Positions 8,608 through 16,841 of a DNA stretch of 64,000 nt are shown piece by piece. The DNA is from Parabacteroides distasonis (GTDB taxonomy: Bacteria; Bacteroidota; Bacteroidia; Bacteroidales; Tannerellaceae), in the NCBI RefSeq assembly GCF_004793765.1, contig NZ_SRYM01000001.1:124001-188000 (forward strand), given 5' to 3'. The translations under genes and the position numbers were made by a program. The notes under the pieces were generated by a model. It saw nothing but the letters and a program-made list of their open reading frames with translations, was not told the DNA's origin and did no database searches. The first letter of the stretch is position 1. Each line of letters begins with the position of its first letter.

Positions 8608-9542
8608 ATCTACAATAGTAGAAATTATACAAGGCTTATAGCCGCCTATCAATACGATGTATGTTAGGGTGGCTATCTACAATAGTAGAAATTATACAAG
8701 GCTTATAGCCTCAGGTAATATGTTATACATTTAGCTATATCTACAATAGTAGAAATTATACAAGGCTTATAGCCTAAATTAGACTGTAGCAGAAGCTCTG
8801 AATCTACAATAGTAGAAATTATACAAGGCTTATAGCCTTCACAAGAGGATGTGGGACGGAATTTCTCATCTACAATAGTAGAAATTATACAAGGCTTATA
8901 GCCCCGGGAAGGACATAAACAGTATATTAAAGATCTACAATAGTAGAAATTATACAAGGCTTATAGCCAAGGATAAGGAGGTAGTGATACAATTATGATC
9001 TACAATAGTAGAAATTATACAAGGCTTATAGCCATGAGAGAAATTACGATAAGCGATTAATCTACAATAGTAGAAATTATACAAGGCTTATAGCCACTCA
9101 GGATCATTCCACGACCCACTATCGATCTACAATAGTAGAAATTATACAAGGCTTATAGCCTAACAAACAGGCGCACCAGAAGCCTATAATCTACAATAGT
9201 AGAAATTATACAAGGCTTATAGCCGTTTGTTAATATTGTTATCTTACAGGGGATCTACAATAGTAGAAATTATACAAGGCTTATAGCCCACTTTACAATA
9301 CGTTTGTCTGATCCATATCTACAATAGTAGAAATTATACAAGGCTTATAGCCCGGTAGTCTTGAAGGGTTGTTTATTGCCATCTACAATAGTAGAAATTA
9401 TACAAGGCTTATAGCCCCTCCTTTCAGCAATTCGAGATTGTCAATCTACAATAGTAGAAATTATACAAGGCTTATAGCCCATGAAGTTCTTGAAGGACGC
9501 TCTTCCATCTACAATAGTAGAAATTATACAAGGCTTATAGCC
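8608..9542 (-). CRISPR. Type V-A CRISPR array, 15 repeats and 14 spacers
   Basis: Fifteen 36-nt repeats, all identical by eye, separated by 14 spacers of 26-31 nt. Repeat starts (plus-strand coordinates): 8608, 8675, 8739, 8802, 8868, 8933, 8998, 9060, 9125, 9189, 9253, 9317, 9381, 9444, 9507. The minus strand gives the functional repeat: it begins GGCTATAAGCC and ends AATTTCTACTATTGTAGAT, the Cas12a handle whose TCTAC/GTAGA stem the nuclease binds and cuts beside. The array therefore runs in the same direction as the cas genes. The leader should lie at the high-coordinate end, so the spacer at 9480-9506 is probably the newest. The distal repeat at 8608 shows no decay. The 5' part of the repeat forms a second small hairpin (GGCT/AGCC). 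ORFs crossing the array are artefacts of the repeats. Confidence 0.99.
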
Positions 9543-9726
9543 TCTTGTATTGTAAAGGTACGATTATTTTTTTATTAACCAAATAATTACATGAGGGAAA
9601 TAAAAAGATAAATAAGAGGGTTCTGTATTCTCTACGGTCTATAAAAATGCATAAAATACTCATACACAAAGAACAAACGATTGCCCTTAGAGCATGTAAA
9701 GACTGAGGTTTGTAAACTCATTGGTA
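9543..9726 (-). promoter_or_regulatory. Presumed CRISPR leader
   Basis: AT-rich, gene-free sequence between the leader-proximal repeat and the MITE-like element, where the promoter and integration signals of the array should be. I saw no exact TAnnTTTG element on the minus strand, so the pre-crRNA start cannot be placed. The call rests on position and array orientation. Confidence 0.45.
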
Positions 9727-9796
9727 GTGTAAAATAAACTGTGTCAGCAAAGAGTAAAATAAAATATTAACTTTGCTAACACAGTTTAATTTACAT
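9727..9796. repeat. 70-bp MITE-like inverted repeat between cas2 and the CRISPR leader
   Basis: Two 26-bp arms (9727-9752 and 9771-9796) match at 23 of 26 positions as an inverted repeat, around an 18-nt AT-rich centre. Each arm carries AAACTGTGTNAGCAAAG reading inwards, much like the terminal inverted repeat of an insertion sequence. No transposase is present. No clear target-site duplication was found in the flanks. It could also act as a hairpin downstream of cas2. Confidence 0.6.
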
Positions 9797-9815
9797 CCTC
9801 AACTCGTTAGACCAA

Positions 9816-10088
9816 TCAAAAATATACGATATCCGTATCACGATGAATGGCATTGCCATATTTCTTTAACTTTACCGTAGAGACATCAAAAATGATCACG
9901 CTGTCGCCACCTCCAAACTTCTTTGCAAAAGTTTCCTCTATTATCGTAATCATATTATCTATTACCCGATTTGTGTTATTTATCTCATATACTGAGTTTT
10001 GTAGTCGGATGGCTCCATGTTTGGTAAGCATCTTTGAAAATCGAGTGCGTAATTTGTCATCGCTTATGTCATAGCTTATCACTAACAT
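9816..10088 (-). CDS. cas2: CRISPR-associated endoribonuclease Cas2
   Basis: 90 residues from the ATG at 10086-10088 (MLVISYDISDDKLRTRF), 1 nt after the cas1 stop. A longer frame that overlaps cas1 was rejected because it adds a tail that does not belong to the family. The first strand ends at Asp7, the conserved metal-binding position, and the ferredoxin-like fold is recognisable (RLQNSVYEI, then DSVIIFDVS). Cas2 is the structural core of the Cas1-Cas2 spacer integrase. The length is normal for the family. It is the last cas gene before the array. Confidence 0.95.
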   Translation of the reverse strand: MLVISYDISDDKLRTRFSKMLTKHGAIRLQNSVYEINNTNRVIDNMITIIEETFAKKFGGGDSVIIFDVSTVKLKKYGNAIHRDTDIVYF

Positions 10089-10089
10089 A

Positions 10090-11070
10090 TCAAAGAATAA
10101 AAATTGGATATTGCTTAACTGACTTGCGTCCCATGAAGCAACGGTAATAAGATTGTACATATTTGAATACCTCTGCCTTATAAGGAATCAGGGCATCGAA
10201 AAACACCCGGCAGTAATCGGCGTTACGCTCATAACGAATCCGATATTCACCTTTTTGCACTAGGAAATCTTTCTCTGAAAACTGCTTACGATTCCATGCC
10301 GTTCGCACAGCTTTGTCTATAATGGGACGAAATGGTTCCATGATGTCGCAGACAAGCGACTTGCGCTTGAACCACATTCGGTGGTAGACACCGATATAAA
10401 GGTCGAAACCAAACATACGCAAGAAACATTCCATGTAGTTGAAAAGGATGGTGTAGCCCATGTCGAGTGTGGCGTTAAGCGCATCGCATTTCGTACGAGG
10501 TCTACGTTGATGCCAGTCAAAATCTTGATAAAAAGTAGCGAAGAAGGATTTGGCAGCCGTTCCCTCCATCCCCATAAGAGTATCATACTCTGTCACGCCA
10601 AGTAATGTAGAGAGACATCCTTGCAATGTAGCGCATGATTGTTCTGTAAACTCATCCTTGCGTCGGGTATCATACAAAGCCTTCAACTGGTTGCGTATTT
10701 TATTCTCGACAATAATCTTTGCTACGCTAATGTCGTCTTTCGCAAATTCGTATTGCCGCTGTCTAAGTAGGAAGTTGCCTTCTGCCGAATTAGCCCAAAA
10801 GAAAACTGGACGTAAGGATGGTTTCATGACGACCAAAGCCACACCAAATTTCTTGCATTTTTCGATCAGTGGTGTGGTGATGCGAATGTGCCCGATGATA
10901 AATAAGGCAAGTATTTTTTGGAAAGGCAGTTTGGTCAGTGTTTTCATCTTGTTGCTGTTTTCCACTTGCTCTTCGAGCAAAAGTTCTCCGTTGCTGACAC
11001 GAAGACTTCGCTCGCAAATGCAATTGATGACAAAGATGGTGCGAAATTCTATATCTTTATTGGTAAACAT
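10090..11070 (-). CDS. cas1: CRISPR-associated integrase Cas1
   Basis: 326 residues. The catalytic triad is visible: Glu169 in MGMEGTAAKSFF, His230 in GVYHRMWFKRKSL, and Asp242/Glu245 in CDIMEPFRP. The N-terminal beta-rich domain precedes the helical catalytic domain, as usual. Cas1 forms the heterohexamer with Cas2 that inserts protospacers at the leader end of the array. The gene overlaps cas4 by 14 nt and is followed by cas2 after 1 nt, so adaptation genes are translated together. Nothing suggests loss of activity. Confidence 0.97.
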   Translation of the reverse strand: MFTNKDIEFRTIFVINCICERSLRVSNGELLLEEQVENSNKMKTLTKLPFQKILALFIIGHIRITTPLIEKCKKFGVALVVMKPSLRPVFFWANSAEGNFLLRQRQYEFAKDDISVAKIIVENKIRNQLKALYDTRRKDEFTEQSCATLQGCLSTLLGVTEYDTLMGMEGTAAKSFFATFYQDFDWHQRRPRTKCDALNATLDMGYTILFNYMECFLRMFGFDLYIGVYHRMWFKRKSLVCDIMEPFRPIIDKAVRTAWNRKQFSEKDFLVQKGEYRIRYERNADYCRVFFDALIPYKAEVFKYVQSYYRCFMGRKSVKQYPIFIL

Positions 11071-11626
11071 TGTCTTGGAGTGTTTTGTCGCACAAGTTGC
11101 AATAGATGCAGTGGCGGCATTTGTTAGGATTTATTGTAAAAGAAGTAGATATCGGATTATACGAACGGAAGCGTTCTATAAACCGTTTGAATTGTAGAAG
11201 ATCTTCATTGCTGGGCATTGCTACCGGAATCATCTTGTTGGTCGAAATTTCATAAAAAGCCAATGTCTCTACCTTATAGCCCATTTCGTGAAGGCAGAGC
11301 ATCTGCGCCCATAACTGGTATATCTGTCCTTGAAAAATCTGTTTCAACTGATATTTCCGTTCTATCAATCGCCGTTCCTTGCGTTTATAGACATCTATTT
11401 TGCCCATCAATCCGTATTCTTCAGAATAAACGGGCAGAGAAAGCAGGTCATCGGCACGGTTGCTTGCTGTTTTCTTGTCCACCGTCTCGTGTGATGCTCG
11501 TCCTCGAATTTGTGGTGTAGCATGATACATCGTTTCGTCCGACTCCATATAAACATTGTGAAGGTATATGGAGTACGGACAAAAGATGAAATCATTGAGA
11601 GTGGATATGGAGATGTAATTAGTCAT
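11057..11626 (-). CDS. cas4: CRISPR-associated exonuclease Cas4
   Basis: 189 residues. The Fe-S cluster cysteines are Cys16 (FIFCPYS) and Cys170, Cys173, Cys176 and Cys179 (CRHCIYCNLC). The RecB-type nuclease residues are His46, Asp78 (GKIDVY), and Glu89 with Lys91 (LIERKYQLK), followed by the Gln-containing QGQIYQL segment. In type V-A systems Cas4 trims prespacers and helps select those next to a PAM. It overlaps cas12a by 8 nt and cas1 by 14 nt, which shows one polycistronic unit. Confidence 0.96.
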   Translation of the reverse strand: MTNYISISTLNDFIFCPYSIYLHNVYMESDETMYHATPQIRGRASHETVDKKTASNRADDLLSLPVYSEEYGLMGKIDVYKRKERRLIERKYQLKQIFQGQIYQLWAQMLCLHEMGYKVETLAFYEISTNKMIPVAMPSNEDLLQFKRFIERFRSYNPISTSFTINPNKCRHCIYCNLCDKTLQDNVYQ

Positions 11627-14600
11627 TCAGATAAGGTTTTTGTTGGGCAAACTGCAGCCATTCTCTGTTAGATAGGACAAGATTTACTTTCTCCTCACAG
11701 TTTGTCGCCTGTATCCGACGGATAGTCCACAAGCCTTTTCGGGCAATGTTGTACGCACCATTGGCATCAGCATCCTTGGGCAGCGTTTCCTTGCCTTCCC
11801 GACTGTCATAGAACATTCCGCTTTCATCGGCTACTGGCGAGAGCAGATAATCCGTTTCCGAGTTGGTGGCACTGTTGCGCATTTGTACTAATAGGGTCAT
11901 TAAGCGCATCAACGGCTCAAGATATTTCTTGTCGGTTAATGCACAAATGGCTTCTTTCAGGTTTTCGTGAACATCTATGCCGGCAGCTGCAAAAACTTTC
12001 TTAAATTCATCGGTCAGAACAACTTCCTCATTATCCCACAGATTGTTCTTGGCCGGGTTGCGGAAGGTCTTGATTCGTGTTCCGTAGGAACAAAGTGTCC
12101 ACCAAGTGTACGTATCCTTTGCCTTGTCGGTAAATTTGCTGTAGTCCATGGCAAATTCAAACCAATCCTTATCAGCGTTATATCGGATAGAATCGAATTT
12201 CGAGAAAAAACATCTTGCCTTGTCTGCATTCTCATACCTGGTATCGAGCATGTTCACGAAACCGGTGACAGGGTCTATCTTACTGGTGTTCCATGCGGGA
12301 ATATAGAACAGCCAGCCGCTCTGTTTACCGAGTTTGCGGAAGCTTTCAAATTTGTTGGTGAGTTGGAGCGGATGCAATGCGCCTCCCGTTTCATCGGCAT
12401 CCTTCTGCTTGTCTACATAGCAGTTCAGTTTGTCGATAAGCATCTTTTCGAATTTTTCATACACTTGCCGTTCTATTTTCTGACGGTTGCGCATGAATCC
12501 CGTATTCAAATCTTCAAGCACTACGATTGCTTTATAGTCCACCATCATCTTGGAGAGAATATGGACAACTTGACTGAGATAACCTTCCTTAATCTCTTTT
12601 ATGTTCTCTATTTTCTGCCAGTTGCGGCGTGCATCTGTGCGTTCTCCCTCTCGTGTGGCAAGGAGGTCTTTGTAATTCGTGGCATAGGTGCGTCCGTTAT
12701 ACTCATTGACAATGTCGTTCAGTGTCATTTGCTTTACGATATTCCCTTTCAAATCGATTAGTGACAGATAGAGCAGATGTCTTTCACCACGGTCAATGCC
12801 GATAATATGCTCAATACCGTTGTTTCGTATGGCTTCCTGCGTATGCTCGTTGATATAATTCCGTCCGGTTGCCTTAAAGTTGAGGGTTATAGGCACATGA
12901 AACTGGAACTTGTCAACCGTATAACGACGGTTCTTTATGATGTCGTAATCGAAAACGCTACCTTTCTTGGCATTCTGTGTATTCTTGTTCGTGATGGGCG
13001 CGTGTGCCTTATGTGTCGTGGTCTTGTTAAGGTCGAGACTCTTCTTACGATAGAATACTTCTGCTTGGCCATTCAGTTTATATATTACATCAGTTAGGTT
13101 TTTCTCGTCGAACAGCATCTTCCAGTATATCGTATGCAGATTAGGCGTCCCCTTGCTATGTTTCGAGAAATCCTTGTTCCATATATGGAACAGATAAAGT
13201 TTACCTTCGTCGACCAGTTTGTTGACAAATGCTTCAGAGACCTTTCTAAAGCCAAGCATATATCCTTGTTGCTCTACCTCACGATAAAATCCACTGATGT
13301 CTTCGTAAGTTTTCGTATCGGAGAATCTGAACCGGAATTTGCTCCAGTCTTCGTGCTTGTCAATAGATGCCTTGAAGAAGTCGATCAGTCGATGACAGTC
13401 TGACAGACTGAAATTCGGACCTTTTTTATGGGTGCCTTTTTTATAGGCTGCGATGATGCTTTCGGAAGGGGAGAATTCTTTTATGCGTGACTTTGAGAAG
13501 AATACCTTTGGAAGCATCTTGTTCGCTCCGGGCAATAGTTTGTAGTCAATTTTTTCAAAACAAGCGCCATCCGAAGGCAGACAATCACAATCGAACGCAT
13601 GATTGGCTTTTTTATCCATGATGGCAAGATAATACATACCATCTTTACGCAACAATACAGAAGTGCAGTCTGGTTCTTTGTTCTGATCCCAACCTCCCAG
13701 CAACTGCGCATTTTCAAAATTCAATTTTATCTTTTCTGTGCTATACGGCTTGCGAGTCAGCCAATTGCGCACCTTGTTATATAAAGGGGTTACAATATCC
13801 AGCGCATTCCAAGCCGCACGCAGACGGGCATCAAACTCATTGTCTTTTTCGGCCTCATCGCCGCTGCCTAACAAGGGCTTGACAAAATGCTGCAATGCCT
13901 TATAGGCATCAAGCAAATCTTTTATTAGCTTGATATCGTTTTCTGATTGGTTGAGGTTGACATGTCGGCCAGCAAGAATATCCGATGCGACAAGACGAGC
14001 CATTTCTATTTGTGCAAATAGGTTTATCGGTTGCTCGTCATTCTGGTTACAAGTGCCAAGCAGGGCAAAATAATCTTCCACATTCTTTTGGGGAGCATCT
14101 GTTTTGGGATGTGGCAAGCTGTTTAGATACGCTATGCTGAAACTCTTTTCCGACTTGAACATTTTGTTTATTCTTTCCTCATATATTTCATTGTCGGCTT
14201 TTTCCTTTTTACTGGGAGTGATAGAGTTGCGGAGTTCTTGTTTGATTCCATTTGTGAAAACATCATAGCATCCGAACATCTGTTGTGAAATATCCGTAAG
14301 CCCTGGATTGTTGGCAATATAAATTTTAGAAAGGTCATATTGTCCGATGTGCTGTAGTAATGATTTCAATGAATCCTCATTGTCACCGGCAAGAATGTCT
14401 TTCAAGTCATCATGCATATTATTAATGGCCTCAATCATCTCCTTGTCACTCTTAAACTCTTCTGGTAGCCACGAAATAGCTATACGATCACTAAGAATCA
14501 TCTTATAGAGTGACTTTAATAAAGGCAGTCGTTTACTACGGTCTTTTTGCTGTTGGTTATAAAGGTTCACATACTCGTTAAGCCCTTGTATCTTGACATT

Positions 14601-15377
14601 GTCATCATCCACACGGCCACCAATGATATTGTTATAAACTTCTATCTGTTCTTGTGTCAGCACAGTAGAAAAATAGTCAAGCGTAAACAGTTCACTGATG
14701 TGTTCCACATTGAGATATGTGCGGTATGCCGTTTCTATTTCAGTAAACCGGGCAGCTACTTCACTCTCTGCTATTTTGGCAAACGATTTCATATTGTCCA
14801 AAAACAAGGGAAGATTCTCATGTATTAACCGATAGGCAATGGCTGTTGATTCCTTCTCATCCGAATACATGTTCTTCCGGTTTTCATGAAAACCGGTGAA
14901 GTATGTGGTAAATTTATTGAAGTTATCAACTATTCGTTTCTCTTCTTCTCCCTCTATAAATCTAGGCAGATGCTTCTGTATTAGTTCTTTCTTAAACAAA
15001 TCATCATACGAGCCACCATTCTTGAAAGCATCGACAATTTGTTTGCGTAAGTTTTCCTTTACTTTATCAAACTGTTGTTCTTCTTTTTCATTACGTTTGG
15101 AGATAGAGGCCAGTTTCCTATATTCTTCTAAAGAGTCATAACCTTGTTCTGAATACATTTTCAATTTGAAATGTTTTAGACACATATGAATAAATGCCTT
15201 ATGATAACGGTCGATAATATCCTTGACAAGTTTGTACTCTTCCGCTCTTTGCTCGTCTTGCGCAATAAGACCTTTTTTCTCGATATGCTCTAATGTCTTG
15301 CCCAAGGGTTTTAGTTCAAACCGCAGTGTCTTACTCAAAGGATATAATCCTACGAATTGTTCCAATATATTTTTCAT
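11619..15377 (-). CDS. cas12a: CRISPR-associated effector Cas12a (Cpf1)
   Basis: 1252 residues, a normal Cas12a length. The N-terminus FVGLYPLSKTLRFELKPLGK is the family signature of the WED-I segment. The RuvC active site is complete: Asp862 (GIDRGERHLLY), Glu955 (VVLEDLN) and Asp1204 (KDADANGAYNIARKG). The pre-crRNA processing segment FHVPITLNFKATG keeps the His and Lys that cleave the repeat in other Cas12a proteins. The enzyme should cut its own crRNA array, then make staggered cuts in target DNA beside a T-rich PAM; the exact PAM cannot be read here. It is first in the operon cas12a-cas4-cas1-cas2-array. No exact TAnnTTTG promoter was found upstream. No frameshift or missing catalytic residue. 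Confidence 0.99.
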   Translation of the reverse strand: MKNILEQFVGLYPLSKTLRFELKPLGKTLEHIEKKGLIAQDEQRAEEYKLVKDIIDRYHKAFIHMCLKHFKLKMYSEQGYDSLEEYRKLASISKRNEKEEQQFDKVKENLRKQIVDAFKNGGSYDDLFKKELIQKHLPRFIEGEEEKRIVDNFNKFTTYFTGFHENRKNMYSDEKESTAIAYRLIHENLPLFLDNMKSFAKIAESEVAARFTEIETAYRTYLNVEHISELFTLDYFSTVLTQEQIEVYNNIIGGRVDDDNVKIQGLNEYVNLYNQQQKDRSKRLPLLKSLYKMILSDRIAISWLPEEFKSDKEMIEAINNMHDDLKDILAGDNEDSLKSLLQHIGQYDLSKIYIANNPGLTDISQQMFGCYDVFTNGIKQELRNSITPSKKEKADNEIYEERINKMFKSEKSFSIAYLNSLPHPKTDAPQKNVEDYFALLGTCNQNDEQPINLFAQIEMARLVASDILAGRHVNLNQSENDIKLIKDLLDAYKALQHFVKPLLGSGDEAEKDNEFDARLRAAWNALDIVTPLYNKVRNWLTRKPYSTEKIKLNFENAQLLGGWDQNKEPDCTSVLLRKDGMYYLAIMDKKANHAFDCDCLPSDGACFEKIDYKLLPGANKMLPKVFFSKSRIKEFSPSESIIAAYKKGTHKKGPNFSLSDCHRLIDFFKASIDKHEDWSKFRFRFSDTKTYEDISGFYREVEQQGYMLGFRKVSEAFVNKLVDEGKLYLFHIWNKDFSKHSKGTPNLHTIYWKMLFDEKNLTDVIYKLNGQAEVFYRKKSLDLNKTTTHKAHAPITNKNTQNAKKGSVFDYDIIKNRRYTVDKFQFHVPITLNFKATGRNYINEHTQEAIRNNGIEHIIGIDRGERHLLYLSLIDLKGNIVKQMTLNDIVNEYNGRTYATNYKDLLATREGERTDARRNWQKIENIKEIKEGYLSQVVHILSKMMVDYKAIVVLEDLNTGFMRNRQKIERQVYEKFEKMLIDKLNCYVDKQKDADETGGALHPLQLTNKFESFRKLGKQSGWLFYIPAWNTSKIDPVTGFVNMLDTRYENADKARCFFSKFDSIRYNADKDWFEFAMDYSKFTDKAKDTYTWWTLCSYGTRIKTFRNPAKNNLWDNEEVVLTDEFKKVFAAAGIDVHENLKEAICALTDKKYLEPLMRLMTLLVQMRNSATNSETDYLLSPVADESGMFYDSREGKETLPKDADANGAYNIARKGLWTIRRIQATNCEEKVNLVLSNREWLQFAQQKPYLND

Positions 15378-15460
15378 AATACAGATATTTAAGATTTATG
15401 TTCTTTGTGTTTATTCAAAAATGGCATTTCTGCCTTGATCCACTCTTACTGCAAGCTCAA

Positions 15461-15547
15461 TCAATCTGCATTCTCCTTTTCATCAAACGTCATACCATTT
15501 GACTTTAGTCTGACGATTTGTTGTCCTGTCGTATATGCTTTCTTCAT
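15461..15547 (-). pseudogene. 28-codon remnant resembling the N-terminus of an Abi_2 (AbiD/F-like) protein
   Basis: A short frame encodes MKKAYTTGQQIVRLKSNG, then MTFDEKENAD and a stop. This resembles the start of Abi_2 abortive-infection proteins, which begin with a YTT-QQI--LK--G-pattern and a following D-E-A helix. The rest of the gene (normally about 300 residues) is absent. Between it and cas12a only short unrelated frames occur. It is probably a relic of an older defence gene at the same spot. A real 28-residue peptide is possible but I see no support for it. Confidence 0.4.
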
Positions 15548-15812
15548 TGTAGCCTATAATTCGGATATAAAATTACTCATTTTATTTGAATAGACCACCA
15601 TTATGTATATTGATTTATAGAAACTTTGGCATTCTTTCTGTATTTCTCTATAAACCGCCTCATAAGTTTCATTCCACCCTCTTTCTTCCCCAATATATAT
15701 TTGCTTATCGGCCTGTATGCGCTGACTACATTTTTCTTTATCACCTTACTGGTATGGGGCGGATTTCGCTTATTGGAAAGATACGATGTGCGATGATAAA
15801 ATGTAGGCAAAT

Positions 15813-15900
15813 AACAATGGGCATCGTAAGCTCTTTACAATGCCCATTCTTACCATCTTATAATGGGCATTCTAATCTCCTTATAATGCCCATTGTAATA
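15813..15900. repeat. Four-copy word array, exact 23-nt period (word AATGGGCAT/AATGCCCATT)
   Basis: Copies begin at 15816, 15839, 15862 and 15885, alternating between AATGGGCAT and AATGCCCATT, so neighbours are inverted and can pair. The array lies 7 nt after the DUF368 stop codon. It has the same layout as those at 39024, 39154, 40456 and 52464 but a different word. The rest of 15548-15906 holds nothing I can identify. Confidence 0.8.
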
Positions 15901-15906
15901 TTAAGG

Positions 15907-16824
15907 TTAGGCCTTAGCGCTTTTTTGTGAGAGCTTTTCTAGGAAATATACGATCCCGAAACCTAAGATCATTAATCCAACGGCCTCCCAAACAAACTGA
16001 TTTGGAGCGATATTCGCCTCCACCAACGGCTTGGTCATGCCATGGCTATCCACATAGGTCTCGATCGTTTCTTTCCAAGGCCATACCTTGTTAAGCGAAC
16101 CCAGCATGAATCCGGCCAATACGGCGATCGTTATATCATGGAATTTACGAAGCGCGAATGACAGCACGCGGGAGAACGTCGTGATACCAATAGCCGCACC
16201 CGCTATAAACACCAACATAACAGGAACGTTAAACGTCTTGACCGCCTCCATGATATAGAAATACTTCCCAAGCAACACTAAGATAAAGCTACCCGAGATA
16301 CCAGGCAAGATCATGGCGCAAATAGCGATCGCTCCACAGAGGAAGATAAAGAGTAAATTACTCGGAGTCTCGGCGGGAGTCGCCACGGTGATATAAAAAG
16401 CGATCACCGTCCCGACAACGAAACTCAAAATCGTCTTCCAGTTCCATTGCTTGATATCCTTTGAGACGAACCAAGTAGAGGCCAGTACCAAACCAAAGAA
16501 AAAAGACCATACCAAGATCGGGTGATACACCAAGAGATACGTAATGATCTTCGCCAGTGAAAATATGCTGATACCGATACCGGTCATGATAGAAAGCAAG
16601 AAATTAGCGTTGATCCCTTTCCAGAAAGCGGCTATTTTCCCTGTGAATAATTGTTTCAATGTCGTCCCGTTAATACTTTTGATAGAGTCGATCAGTTCCT
16701 CGTAGATACCTACGATAAAGGCGATCGTTCCTCCCGACACGCCAGGAACGACATCCGCCGCTCCCATACCCATACCTTTTAATACTAAAAAGCCGTAGTC
16801 CTTGAGATTTCGTTTGTTAGGCAT
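15907..16824 (-). CDS. DUF368 membrane protein, undecaprenyl-phosphate translocase (PopT) family
   Basis: 305 residues with about eight or more hydrophobic segments. The N-terminal signature GMGMGAADVVPGVSGGTIAFIVGIYEEL and the internal repeat LPGISGSFILVLLGKY are typical of DUF368. Members of this family (PopT) were shown to return the lipid carrier undecaprenyl phosphate across the cytoplasmic membrane for cell-wall and capsule synthesis; the role here is by family. It follows the TPR gene by 17 nt and is probably the last gene of the glnS-TPR-DUF368 run. Confidence 0.85.
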   Translation of the reverse strand: MPNKRNLKDYGFLVLKGMGMGAADVVPGVSGGTIAFIVGIYEELIDSIKSINGTTLKQLFTGKIAAFWKGINANFLLSIMTGIGISIFSLAKIITYLLVYHPILVWSFFFGLVLASTWFVSKDIKQWNWKTILSFVVGTVIAFYITVATPAETPSNLLFIFLCGAIAICAMILPGISGSFILVLLGKYFYIMEAVKTFNVPVMLVFIAGAAIGITTFSRVLSFALRKFHDITIAVLAGFMLGSLNKVWPWKETIETYVDSHGMTKPLVEANIAPNQFVWEAVGLMILGFGIVYFLEKLSQKSAKA

Positions 16825-16841
16825 ATTGCATTATTAATTGT

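Noticed and set aside
8428-8667. 79-residue plus-strand frame at the array edge
   Set aside because: Its C-terminus is a translation of a CRISPR repeat on the wrong strand; no ribosome site or homology.
8703-9578. Frames with repeated GYKPCIISTIVD or IYNSRNYTRLIA peptides
   Set aside because: These are translations of the CRISPR repeats, not proteins.
10550-11197. 215-residue plus-strand frame across cas1
   Set aside because: It is antisense to a clear Cas1 with all catalytic residues.
11967-12761. 264-residue plus-strand frame across cas12a
   Set aside because: Antisense shadow of the RuvC region of Cas12a.
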